In this document: piece after piece, positions 35,461 to 43,069 of the stretch
Layout: the number at the start of each line of letters is the position of its first letter
Numbering within the stretch: the first letter of the stretch is position 1
Source of the DNA: CAVQBP01 sp963740945
Lineage (GTDB): Bacteria > Bacteroidota > Ignavibacteria > Ignavibacteriales > Ignavibacteriaceae
Assembly (NCBI GenBank): GCA_963740945.1
Contig: CAVUGE010000037.1
Span: forward strand, 47,192 to 111,191
DNA length: 64,000 nt
Direction of reading: 5' to 3'
Notes under the pieces: model-generated
Told to the model about the DNA's origin: nothing
What the model saw: only the letters and a program-made list of their open reading frames with translations
Databases searched by the model: none
Position numbers and translations under genes: made by a program

Positions 35461-36150
35461 ATGAAACTTCTTCTCACTTCGGCAGGCATCAGCAACGCAA
35501 GCATCCATAATGCATTGGTTGACCTATTGGGAAAACCGATTGCCGAGTCCAGTGCTCTTTTCATTCCTACCGCTATATACGCCATAGCTGGTGGGGCTGA
35601 TATAGCACGAAAGGTGATTTGCGGATTATTAGGTGACCCTTTCTGCGATTTGGGTTGGAAGTCGCTAGGTATATTGGAACTCACGGCCATGCCCAGCATG
35701 AAAAAGGAGCTTTGGGTGACCATGCTTCAAGAGACTGATGCCTTGTTGGTAGGAGGTGGAGACTGTCAATATCTGTGCTATTGGATGCAGCATTCTGGTC
35801 TAGCAGAACTCTTACCATCACTGCTACACAAGACAGTTTATGTGGGGCTAAGTGCTGGGAGTATGATTATGACCCGCTTTGGAACAACTTATGGTAACCA
35901 TTCTCTGCCAACGGAAAGTGATAAATCTCTAGGAATTGTTGATTTTGCTCTGCATCCTCATCTGGATCACGAATGGTTCCCGGAAAATTCTTTGGCTAAC
36001 TTAAAAAAGTTGGCTGCCACAATACCCGTACCATCTTATGCGATTGACGACAATACCGCTATCAAAGTGACTGAAGGCAACATCGAAGTAATATCCGAGG
36101 GACAGTGGAAGCTATTTACTCCTGACAAAAAAATGACGCAACTTCAATAG
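35461..36150 (+). CDS. Peptidase E-like S51 family protein
   Basis: A 229-residue protein of the class-I glutamine-amidotransferase-like fold used by peptidase S51: TDALLVGGGDCQYL and the nucleophile serine in YVGLSAGSMIM, then DFALHPHLD with the probable catalytic His. S51 enzymes cleave Asp-Xaa dipeptides, and some act on cyanophycin. Codon usage is somewhat richer in GC than in nearby genes. There is no attC between it and the hydrolase 35 bases upstream. Confidence 0.85.
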   Translation: MKLLLTSAGISNASIHNALVDLLGKPIAESSALFIPTAIYAIAGGADIARKVICGLLGDPFCDLGWKSLGILELTAMPSMKKELWVTMLQETDALLVGGGDCQYLCYWMQHSGLAELLPSLLHKTVYVGLSAGSMIMTRFGTTYGNHSLPTESDKSLGIVDFALHPHLDHEWFPENSLANLKKLAATIPVPSYAIDDNTAIKVTEGNIEVISEGQWKLFTPDKKMTQLQ

Positions 36151-36215
36151 TCAGCGTGGTAGAAAAACTTAAGTATTTTAGAACTTTAATTTTAGTGTTT
36201 ACATTTTAAAATAAT

Positions 36216-36342
36216 TAACTCATGTTACGCAAATTGTTTTTTTGTCATATTGAGCGGAGCGAAATAATTCAAAATTGTGCAAATTATAAACCTTGAGATT
36301 CTTCACTTCGTTCAGAATGACAGTTGTGCGTAACATGAGTAA
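36216..36342. mobile_element. Non-autonomous palindromic element (MITE-like)
   Basis: Terminal inverted repeats CTCATGTTACGCA (36219-36231) and TGCGTAACATGAG (36327-36339) bound 121 bp, with TAA on both sides as a possible 3-bp target duplication. The interior is itself inverted: TGTCATATTGAGCGG on the left and TTCAGAATGACA on the right. The right part is copy 3 of the interspersed repeat at 7489 and 10492. It separates the S51 and TPR genes. Confidence 0.7.
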
Positions 36343-36347
36343 TTAAT

Positions 36348-36749
36348 ATGCTATTCGACCCCAAAAATAATGTAGTGAAACTCTGTGCTCAAGGTATGGA
36401 CATGGAAGGAAAAGGCAAACCAGAAGATGCAAGTAAACTCTTTCTCCAAGCTTGGAACGAAGCTACAAACAACTTTGAAAAATTTACCGCTGCTCATTAT
36501 GTCGCTAGGCATCAAAAAAGTATTGCAGACAAATTAAAATGGGACGAAACAGCTTTGCGGCTGGCACTAAAAATAAATAACGACACTGTTAAGGCGACTT
36601 TTCCTTCGTTATATTTAAACATTGCTAAATGCTATGAAGACTTAAACGACCTTGACAATGCAAAAAAGAATTACGAGTTAGCACTTTCCTTTTCCAAACA
36701 GTTGCCAGAAGATACCGGGAATTTAGGCTGGATAGAATTAATAAATTAG
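36348..36749 (+). CDS. TPR-like protein (133 aa)
   Basis: A helical protein with the tetratricopeptide look: KPEDASKLFLQAWNEATN, TAAHYVARHQKSIADKLKWD and SLYLNIAKCYEDLNDLDNAK, then KNYELALSF. Homologues in Bacteroidota are small TPR proteins of unknown role. The last 15 residues (KQLPEDTGNLGWIELIN) look unlike the family end, so the C-terminus may be altered by a frameshift. The ATG lies ten bases after the palindromic element, so the promoter region was probably displaced. Confidence 0.65.
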   Translation: MLFDPKNNVVKLCAQGMDMEGKGKPEDASKLFLQAWNEATNNFEKFTAAHYVARHQKSIADKLKWDETALRLALKINNDTVKATFPSLYLNIAKCYEDLNDLDNAKKNYELALSFSKQLPEDTGNLGWIELIN

Positions 36750-36957
36750 ATTTAGTTTCAGAATCTTTCCAACCAAGAGATTTTGATATTAAAAGTCATT
36801 TTGAAAATGCTGATAATAAGTGATTTTAAATGACATACCTTTGTCAGTACCCCTTACTACATTTCATCAGGTTAAAAATAAATTAAGTGCGAACAACTAA
36901 AATTCTATCTTAAAGAATATTAGTTATATTATTTATCATATTGCCCTGGAGGTTTTT

Positions 36958-37941
36958 ATGCAGCAAAATATAAAAGACAAACAAAAATCACTTTTAATTT
37001 CAGAAGAACAAGCTGAAAGGTTACTACAAAATTCCCGTAAAGCAAAATGGTTATTTCCGTCCTCTTTAGGCCGCCCAATTGCTAAAGATATTCCGAAATG
37101 GTTAGACAGCATTAGAATTAACCAATCATTATTATCCGAAGCGGTTAAATATTTTCTTGAGAAGAGCCAAATAGATAAAGCTTATGAGCTTTCTGCAAAT
37201 GTATGGCGTCTTTGGGTGTTGGAACATAAAGAAAAGGAAGGGAGAATATTTCTTAGTACTGTATTAGGTAAAAAGATTTTTCCGGAAACACTTTATTGTT
37301 CTTTGACACTTTATGGAGATGGACTTTTAGCTTATCGCCTCGGAGACACTGCCGCATCGCGTGTATGTAATAATGAAGCTTTAGCAATTGCTAATAAAAT
37401 TAATAATAAAGAAACGCAAGGATTGGCTTTACTTGGACTTTGCCGTGTTGAATTTTCAGAAAGTAATTTTGAGCAATCTCATGACCTTGCTGTAAAATCT
37501 CTTGATCTATTAAAGCAGCTTGGCCCGTCATATAAGCAAGGTGTTCTGAATTTTGCTGCTCAATCCGCACAAGCTATAGGTAATTTAAATGAAGCTGAAA
37601 ATTTATTTAGGCAAAGCATGGAACTAAATAGACAAATAAATGATGAGACAATGTTTACTGTTGATCTTCATAATTTAGGTCACGTTGAAGTTAAGCTGGG
37701 TAAAGTTGATGAAGCAGAAATACACTTTAATGAGTGTGAGAAATTGTCAGAAGATCCAAATGATACATATAGTTTGGCTTTAAATTTATTTAATAAAGCA
37801 ACAATAGCATACGCCAGAAATAATATTATAAAAGCAAGATTACTTATTCACCAATCAAGAGAAATAATTAATAGAAATAAAATTGAACTTGCGATTGAAG
37901 ATGAAATAGAGTTAAATAAACTTGAAAAACTTTTAATATAG
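36958..37941 (+). CDS. TPR-repeat protein (327 aa)
   Basis: At least four TPR-type helical pairs between residues 115 and 300 (for example TLYGDGLLAYRLGDTAASRV and NFAAQSAQAIGNLNEAENLF, then HNLGHVEVKLGKVDEAEIHF). GGAGG lies eight bases before the ATG. There is no signal peptide or effector domain. It resembles the TPR part of LuxR/AfsR-type regulators without the DNA-binding end, so the partner is unknown. Confidence 0.75.
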   Translation: MQQNIKDKQKSLLISEEQAERLLQNSRKAKWLFPSSLGRPIAKDIPKWLDSIRINQSLLSEAVKYFLEKSQIDKAYELSANVWRLWVLEHKEKEGRIFLSTVLGKKIFPETLYCSLTLYGDGLLAYRLGDTAASRVCNNEALAIANKINNKETQGLALLGLCRVEFSESNFEQSHDLAVKSLDLLKQLGPSYKQGVLNFAAQSAQAIGNLNEAENLFRQSMELNRQINDETMFTVDLHNLGHVEVKLGKVDEAEIHFNECEKLSEDPNDTYSLALNLFNKATIAYARNNIIKARLLIHQSREIINRNKIELAIEDEIELNKLEKLLI

Positions 37942-38340
37942 TGCATACTGGTCTTAGTTGGTTTCGAAGGTTTTCGGCTCGTAAAAAGGCTCGGTTTAAA
38001 CTGATTTGGAATCGCTTTGTAATCCCACAGACTCTATAGCATAAACCGTTACCTGCTTCATTGAGGTATATGTATTCTCCTTTCTGTTTTACAGAAAAAC
38101 AATAATTTTGAATCTCCTTGTCAGTAACTTTCTTAATCTATATATAGGTACTTAATAGAAAATTATAATCTTGGGGGAAAGTGATTTTCTGTCAGCGTGG
38201 AAATAATATGGTGTCGAGACCCAAGGATAAATTAATTTTAGTAATTTAAAGCGGCAGTTTTATAATTTTAGCTGCTTATCAGATTAACTATGAGCAGCAA
38301 ATGGTAACTGAAAATATTTAATAAATAAATAGAAGCGGTG
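37942..38340. other. Intergenic, no gene recognised
   Basis: About 400 bases. GCGGCAG, then TTTATAATTTTAGCTGC, near 38,251 is a weak hairpin that could be a degenerate cassette boundary. No open frame or known RNA is supported. Confidence 0.4.
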
Positions 38341-39240
38341 ATGAAAATTATATTTTTCCAGTTTTTTATTTTATTCTTTACCATATCATGTTTATCATTT
38401 TCTCAATCTATAACTGAAAGATATAAACATCTTGGTGAAATGTTTGTGCATGGATTTTCGTCTGCACCTTTCCCTGATTCCGAAAGGATCAACGGGCATG
38501 TTTACGATGGCAAAACGTATTCTTTTCAAGAACATTACAACGACAGCAGCGTTGCTATTTTTATTCCTAAAGGATTTAAGCAGACAGATTCGACAAATTT
38601 TGTAGTTTATTTTCATGGATGGAATAATAACATTGACAGTGCCTGCAACGAATATAATCTTATAGGGCAATATACAGCAAGCAATGTAAATGCAATATTT
38701 GTTTTTCCCGAAGGACCTAAAAACTCACCGGATTCTTTCGGCGGCAAGCTGGAAGATAAAGACGGACTAAAGAAATTGATTAATGATATTGCAAAGTTTT
38801 TAATAGAAAAAGGAAAATTAGACTCTCCTAAAATTGGAAATATAATTTTAGCAGGACACAGCGGTGCGTACCGGGTAATCTCATTCTGCATAATGCGAGG
38901 CGGTTTAACACCAAGCATTTCCGAAGTTATATTATTCGATGCATTGTACGGGGAAACTGAAAAATTTGCTCATTGGATTGAAAACTATCCGGGTAAGTTT
39001 ATTGACATTTATACAGACAGCGGCGGAACAAAAAACGAAACCGAAAGTCTGATGAATGATTTTGATGCATGGGGAATTTCATATTTTAAAGCAGAAGAAC
39101 AAGAATTAAATTTTTATGATTTATTAAATAATCGATTGGTATTTATTCATACTGATTTAACTCATAATGAAGTTATTTCTACTAGAAATCAACTCATGCT
39201 TTTTTTGAAGACAAGCAAATTAAAGAAGATAAATAAATAG
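38341..39240 (+). CDS. Secreted alpha/beta-hydrolase-fold protein
   Basis: A 299-residue protein with a signal peptide (FFQFFILFFTISCLSFSQS). VYFHGWNNNIDS is an oxyanion-type HGW segment, AGHSGAYRV the nucleophile serine elbow, and a late THNEVIS supplies the probable His. It could be an esterase or peptidase-like hydrolase in the periplasm. An attC-like site follows 48 bases after the stop. A GTG three bases before the ATG is also possible. Confidence 0.7.
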   Translation: MKIIFFQFFILFFTISCLSFSQSITERYKHLGEMFVHGFSSAPFPDSERINGHVYDGKTYSFQEHYNDSSVAIFIPKGFKQTDSTNFVVYFHGWNNNIDSACNEYNLIGQYTASNVNAIFVFPEGPKNSPDSFGGKLEDKDGLKKLINDIAKFLIEKGKLDSPKIGNIILAGHSGAYRVISFCIMRGGLTPSISEVILFDALYGETEKFAHWIENYPGKFIDIYTDSGGTKNETESLMNDFDAWGISYFKAEEQELNFYDLLNNRLVFIHTDLTHNEVISTRNQLMLFLKTSKLKKINK

Positions 39241-39288
39241 AATTGTGCAAGTCCAAGCAGAGGGTTATTGCATATTCAAATCATAAGA

Positions 39289-39351
39289 GCGTAACCTGAC
39301 GTTGTAAGGAATTCATTCCGAAGCGTGCCGAGGCATAATACTTTGTTGGAC
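39289..39351 (+). other. attC-like site 6 (short)
   Basis: It starts GCGTAAC and ends GTTGGAC. AAGGAATTCATTCC faces GGCATAATACTTT with the same C bulge but more mismatches than site 3, to which it is clearly related (both have GCCGAGGCATAAT, then TTTGTTGGACTAAG). A diverged, shortened relative. Confidence 0.65.
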
Positions 39352-39381
39352 TAAGGCACAAATCTGTAAGGATTAAATACT

Positions 39382-39777
39382 ATGAACAAGAAAATATTCC
39401 AAGACTTTGTTAGTGCAATCAACGAACATAACATTGACAAGATCTGCTCGCTTATGACTGCCGACCACAAGTTCATTGATTCCCAGGGCAATGAAGCTAT
39501 AGGAAAAGAAAAAATGCAGGCAGGTTGGATTGGATACTTTCAATTATTTCCAGATTATAAAATTAAAATTACGGACATATTTCTTGATCGAGACACGGTC
39601 GCAGCGTTTGGTTTTGCAAGTGCTACATTCCAAGGACAGAGTGATAGAAAGGGAAACTATTGGAATTTACCTGCTTCATGGAAGGCGGTCATAAAGAATG
39701 ATAGAATTTATTTGTGGCAAGTTTATGCTGATTCAAAAATTCCTTTTGACATTATAAATAAAAACAAAAAGCAATAA
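39382..39777 (+). CDS. NTF2-like (SnoaL-type) protein
   Basis: A 131-residue cone-shaped NTF2-like fold: MNKKIFQDFVSAINEHNIDK at the start, ADHKFIDSQGNEAIGKEKMQ, then WKAVIKNDRIYLWQVYAD. Such proteins bind or isomerise small hydrophobic molecules; the ligand is unknown. GGATT spacing before the ATG is weak. A typical one-gene cassette directly after an attC. Confidence 0.8.
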   Translation: MNKKIFQDFVSAINEHNIDKICSLMTADHKFIDSQGNEAIGKEKMQAGWIGYFQLFPDYKIKITDIFLDRDTVAAFGFASATFQGQSDRKGNYWNLPASWKAVIKNDRIYLWQVYADSKIPFDIINKNKKQ

Positions 39778-39856
39778 TAGCTTAAGTTTGGAATAATTAT
39801 TGGCATTGTGCTTCTTTTCTACCAGACGGCAGTTAATATAGCAGAAAGGAAAAAAA

Positions 39857-40036
39857 ATGAAAAGAAAAGTTGCTATGGTTTCCTTCTTAATTGTATGTGT
39901 AATTCTTGCTATACTTCTTCTTACGCAAACAATTACTATAATGGTAAGTTCAATTATATTTGCGATTGCGTTAGTGCTATACGGTAGTATATCGAAGGGA
40001 TTTCGTGGGAATACTGATTCATCAAAGTTAAAATAA
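39857..40036 (+). CDS. Small two-span membrane protein (59 aa)
   Basis: ATG 39857 to TAA 40036 encodes MKRKVAMVSFLIVCVILAIL and a second hydrophobic stretch IMVSSIIFAIALVLYGSISK, then a short polar tail. AGAAAGGAAA lies directly upstream as RBS. It fills an otherwise empty interval between two cassettes. No family is known. Confidence 0.6.
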   Translation: MKRKVAMVSFLIVCVILAILLLTQTITIMVSSIIFAIALVLYGSISKGFRGNTDSSKLK

Positions 40037-40039
40037 TCT

Positions 40040-40204
40040 TCGTTAAATTCTTCGTTTCGGCGGACTTGTTCAAGGCAGTTGAGCTAATAAATTAACTTGT
40101 AAACTGCGCTTACAAGGAAAATTAAGCACAGTTTGCTAAATCTTTGGCAGTTATTTTTTAAGCGGCATTGCTGTTTTGGGGCGCCGCTTATCGACACGTT
40201 AGGC
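40040..40204 (+). other. attC-like site 7, right half well preserved
   Basis: It ends GACACGTTAGGCACC with a perfect GTTAGGC core (40198-40204). It shares AACTGCGCTTAC, GTTAAGCACAGTTTGCTAAA-like text and GGCGCCGCTTATCG with site 5 over about 150 bases. The left L box is missing or replaced. Confidence 0.65.
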
Positions 40205-40228
40205 ACCTAAATAGTATAAGGAATAATC

Positions 40229-40426
40229 ATGAGTATAGATAAAGACAGACAACTATTAATTCATTATCTTGCTTCAATGCATATCATTTTCAGAAAGCAA
40301 TCCGCAACACACCAAGCAGTAATATTAGATCTTCTAACCTTCGATATGCTTGATAAAGCATTTATTCATAATCTTGGAACAACATCTTCACTTTCCAAAG
40401 TCGACTCCACCCTGGAATTATGCTGA
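40229..40426 (+). CDS. Hypothetical protein, probably truncated cassette gene (65 aa)
   Basis: MSIDKDRQLLIHYLASMHII, then FRKQSATHQAVILDLLTFDM. Its 5' end sits normally 25 bases after an attC core. Its 3' end runs into the foreign minus-strand block with no attC, so the native C-terminus may be lost. No family is recognised. Confidence 0.4.
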   Translation: MSIDKDRQLLIHYLASMHIIFRKQSATHQAVILDLLTFDMLDKAFIHNLGTTSSLSKVDSTLELC

Positions 40427-40461
40427 AGTATCTTTTATTTGCTTAATATCCGGGTCGAGCG

Positions 40462-40911
40462 TCAACCGTATTTGAGATCTGTGCTCTGCCCTACCTCGAT
40501 AAGATAGCCGTCAGGATCGCGGATATAGCAGCGTATCTCACCGTACTTAGGAATCGGCTCCGTGATAAACTCCGCTCCCCGGCTTTTCCATAATTCATAG
40601 CACGCTTGAATATCTGCAACGCGGATATTCATAAAGCTGTTGATATTGTTCGGATCGGGGACGCTGAGCGTTACGGTCGGTTTGTCGGGGGTAGGCCCGC
40701 CGCCGACGTTAACAATTAGCCAGGTATTGGCGATCTGAATGTAGGCAGGTGCGCCGGTGTTGTCACCTCTACTTAGAATACGGCCGCCAAATACCGTTTC
40801 ATAGAAGCGAGCCGATCGGTCGATGTCGGCGACGGTGAGGAAATGTGCGATAGAGATTCCCTCATGGGGGGGCATCTCATAGCTCTTCTGTTCGACTTTG
40901 ACTGTATTCAT
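40462..40911 (-). CDS. VOC (glyoxalase/bleomycin-resistance fold) protein
   Basis: A 149-residue protein with the vicinal-oxygen-chelate pattern: HFLTVADIDRSARFYETVFG, then NIRVADIQACYELWKSRGAE and CYIRDPDGYLIEVGQ, giving metal ligands His23 and a C-terminal Glu. AAAAGGAGTC precedes the ATG. The gene is clearly more GC-rich than the array around it and lies on the opposite strand, so it arrived separately. The substrate is unknown. Confidence 0.85.
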   Translation of the reverse strand: MNTVKVEQKSYEMPPHEGISIAHFLTVADIDRSARFYETVFGGRILSRGDNTGAPAYIQIANTWLIVNVGGGPTPDKPTVTLSVPDPNNINSFMNIRVADIQACYELWKSRGAEFITEPIPKYGEIRCYIRDPDGYLIEVGQSTDLKYG

Positions 40912-41046
40912 ATGTGACTCCTTTTGATTTAGCGTTCATTGCAAATGGGATGCCGCAGGCACGAGTTAAAGAATCATCCTTATCGCTTTCATTCTTTTCT
41001 ACTTACTGTATCATCCTTGCTGCATTCATATTTATTTTCCATCCTT

Positions 41047-41763
41047 TTACCATTTGCCGGCATGAGCACCTCCATCCACATGTAATATTTCTCCTGTAAC
41101 CTGACCTGCATGCACCAGATAGAGGACAGCATCAACAATGTCATCAACGGCTGCGATGCTCCCCATCGGCTGTTGAGTCTTGAGCAAGTCCTTGGAAGGA
41201 CCCTCTTGCAGGTGTGTGTCAACTACACCTGGAGCAACAGCATTGAAACGGATCCCCTCTTTTGCGTATTCGATAGCAAGGCTTTGGATAGCTGAATTCA
41301 GGCCTCCCTTGGTAATCATCGAAACTGAAGCATTTACACCGGCAATCGGACTATCGGCAAGCGACGAAGTTATGCTCACAACGCTCCCTGATTTTTGCTT
41401 CAGCATTTGTTGCACAGCAACCTGGGTAATATAGATGAAACCTAGCAGGTTGACAGAGACCAGTGCATAGAAATCCTCATAAGTATATTCTGTGAAAGGC
41501 CTGGAGTAGTATATTCCAGCGGCTGTTACCAGGACATCAATAGAGCCAAAGTTCCTTATTGCTGATTCAACTATTTTTTCAGCGGTATCATATTTGCTTA
41601 TATCTCCATCAACGGTAATGAGACCCGGTGAAGGGATTAATGATTGAGAGATACTTTTTGACGTCGCGACGATTCTATAACCCTGCTTAAAGAAAGCTTG
41701 CACTAAACCGGAACCGATACCTCCCGAAGCTCCGGTGATAATAGCTGTTTTTTCATCAGGCAT
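41047..41763 (-). CDS. Short-chain dehydrogenase-like protein lacking the catalytic Tyr
   Basis: Starting at ATG 41763 (MPDEKTAIITGASGGIGSGL), which has AAAGGAG upstream; the longer TTG start overlaps that site. It has TGASGGIG cofactor binding, a structural VTAAG motif in place of NNAG, SITSS with the catalytic-region Ser, and a C-terminal VDGG. Where SDRs have YxxxK this one reads SMITK, so Tyr is replaced by Ser. It may be a non-canonical SDR or bind NAD(P) without normal catalysis. It is GC-rich like the neighbouring VOC gene and shares its RBS type. Confidence 0.85.
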   Translation of the reverse strand: MPDEKTAIITGASGGIGSGLVQAFFKQGYRIVATSKSISQSLIPSPGLITVDGDISKYDTAEKIVESAIRNFGSIDVLVTAAGIYYSRPFTEYTYEDFYALVSVNLLGFIYITQVAVQQMLKQKSGSVVSITSSLADSPIAGVNASVSMITKGGLNSAIQSLAIEYAKEGIRFNAVAPGVVDTHLQEGPSKDLLKTQQPMGSIAAVDDIVDAVLYLVHAGQVTGEILHVDGGAHAGKW

Positions 41764-41850
41764 TGCGACTCCTTTCAACCGGTAAAAATAATTTCTAATT
41801 CCAGCGGAAAATTGAATCCCGGCTTAATCTTCCCTAGAATCTGAAAGAAA

Positions 41851-41979
41851 TCACCGGTAAAATTCCGGGTTTCGTTCTCTCCATTTCCAGTTTTTAACTT
41901 CCGGCATATCTTCACTGTATTCCTCAATATATTCTTTATGTTCTATAAGCTTATCCCTTAATTGCTGCTTCAGGTCCTT
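41851..41979 (-). pseudogene. C-terminal remnant of phosphoketolase
   Basis: On the minus strand FKDLKQQLRDKLIEHKEYIE, then EYSEDMPEVKNWKWRERNP, ends at a TGA at 41851-41853. HKEYI, then GEDMPEIRNWKW-like text, is the conserved C-terminus of xylulose-5-phosphate/fructose-6-phosphate phosphoketolase. Only about 42 of some 800 codons remain. Confidence 0.65.
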
Positions 41980-42321
41980 AAATCATTATTGTAATTAATT
42001 AATCGTTACCTTCTTTTTAGTTTTTGAATTATTTTATTTTTTTGATTGTTAGATTTACGAAACCAAAGCATGTGCCGTTGTTACTTCGTCCGATTTTAAT
42101 CAATTCTGGTGACTCTAATTTAACATAGATGCGGTATTTCGTTCTTTATCGATTAAAGCAGCGAAATAAAAATATTGCTGATCCGATTCTTTGATAACTT
42201 ATAGACAAAATTTTAATTTCATGATCATGTTGAGGTGATAGTACAATTCTCTCACTCCTATTTCAAATATCAAAACTGTTTCCTCGTTCCGCCGCTCATC
42301 AATGGTGTTCATGATATCATT
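41980..42321. other. Intergenic, no gene recognised
   Basis: AT-rich, 340 bases between the phosphoketolase remnant and a small membrane protein. No open frame, strong hairpin or known repeat was noticed. Confidence 0.4.
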
Positions 42322-42696
42322 TCAATAATCACTCTTTTGGGTTAATGCCAGGTTAAAACGTTCTTCATCCGGTTTATCAGCAAACAGAGATTTTCCTTTC
42401 ACTATCCACGATATACCGAACGCCAGCAGCATGATGGTCTCAAAAACTAATTCCCAATTTGTTTCTAAAAGCTTATCACCCAGAATTATATTAAGTATTG
42501 CAAGTATTAAAACCGACACAAAGATAACAACACCGCACACACGGTAAATAATATTTCGGATACTTTTACTCTTTGTCCAATTCTCCTTATCACCCAGAGT
42601 GAAAAAAAAGTACAAAATGATCCCCAGCAGGATGAAAAAGAGAGCACTGGATCCGTAGTGAAGATCACCTGCAAGTGGATGAGTTAACTGGAACAA
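42322..42696 (-). CDS. Small membrane protein (124 aa)
   Basis: Three hydrophobic helices (SALFFILLGIILYFFF, GVVIFVSVLILAILNIIL, LVFETIMLLAFGISWIV) and polar ends. No family is recognised with confidence. It is the outermost gene of the minus-strand block that interrupts the cassette array. Confidence 0.6.
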   Translation of the reverse strand: MFQLTHPLAGDLHYGSSALFFILLGIILYFFFTLGDKENWTKSKSIRNIIYRVCGVVIFVSVLILAILNIILGDKLLETNWELVFETIMLLAFGISWIVKGKSLFADKPDEERFNLALTQKSDY

Positions 42697-42715
42697 TCCG
42701 ACGGCAGAAGATGGT

Positions 42716-42895
42716 TCAATAATTATAATTGTTTTGTTTCTAATTTATACAAGGGCAGAATTACTATCATTAGATTTCATTTATTCTATAGCAAGGTATG
42801 GAATATTAATTGGAACCGGTATTGGATTGGGAATAGATTTCTATTTAACAAATCAAAGAAAAATATTCAATCTATTAAAAATAAAAACCGCTTAA
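42716..42895 (+). pseudogene. 3' fragment of a membrane-protein cassette gene
   Basis: The plus-strand frame ends DFIYSIARYGILIGTGIGLG, then IDFYLTNQRKIFNLLKIKTA and TAA 42893-42895, with no start codon before the minus-strand block begins. The stop lies inside an attC left core (GCTTAAC), the normal arrangement for a cassette. It is therefore a cassette gene cut at its 5' side. Confidence 0.6.
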
Positions 42896-42935
42896 CGTTA
42901 TAAGGGATTCATGCCGAAGCCTGCAGAGGCAAATC
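42890..42935 (+). other. attC left half at the array edge
   Basis: GCTTAAC (42890-42896, a perfect RYYYAAC) is followed by GTTATAAGGGATTCATGCC, then GAAGCC, nearly identical to the left half of site 3. The right half is absent; sequence unrelated to attC follows and leads to the helicase gene. This marks the right end of the array. Confidence 0.7.
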
Positions 42936-43069
42936 TGTACGCCGGGAACTGTGTGGGGATGTGTTTTTGGTTTTTCATTTTCTCGGCACTTAGTAAATAA
43001 TCTTTTAAGAAGCTTTGAAGTATAGGGGCTTTTTCTAATGTGATGGTAATTTTATTTTTAATGTCTATT

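Larger units (their letters stand above)
24290..42935 (+). mobile_element. Integron cassette array without an integrase (CALIN)
   Basis: About 18.6 kb in which nearly all genes point the same way and are unrelated to one another. Several gaps contain attC-like sites ending in GTTRRRY or a close variant. In five sites the inner L boxes pair over 9-12 bp with one unpaired C in the left arm, the structural signature of attC. No IntI-type tyrosine recombinase is in the window. The right part (about 40,430-42,712) is interrupted by a minus-strand block. Confidence 0.75.

Noticed and set aside
40989..41222. Minus-strand frame overlapping the end of the SDR gene
   Set aside because: Shadow of the SDR in another frame; the SDR reading frame is intact.
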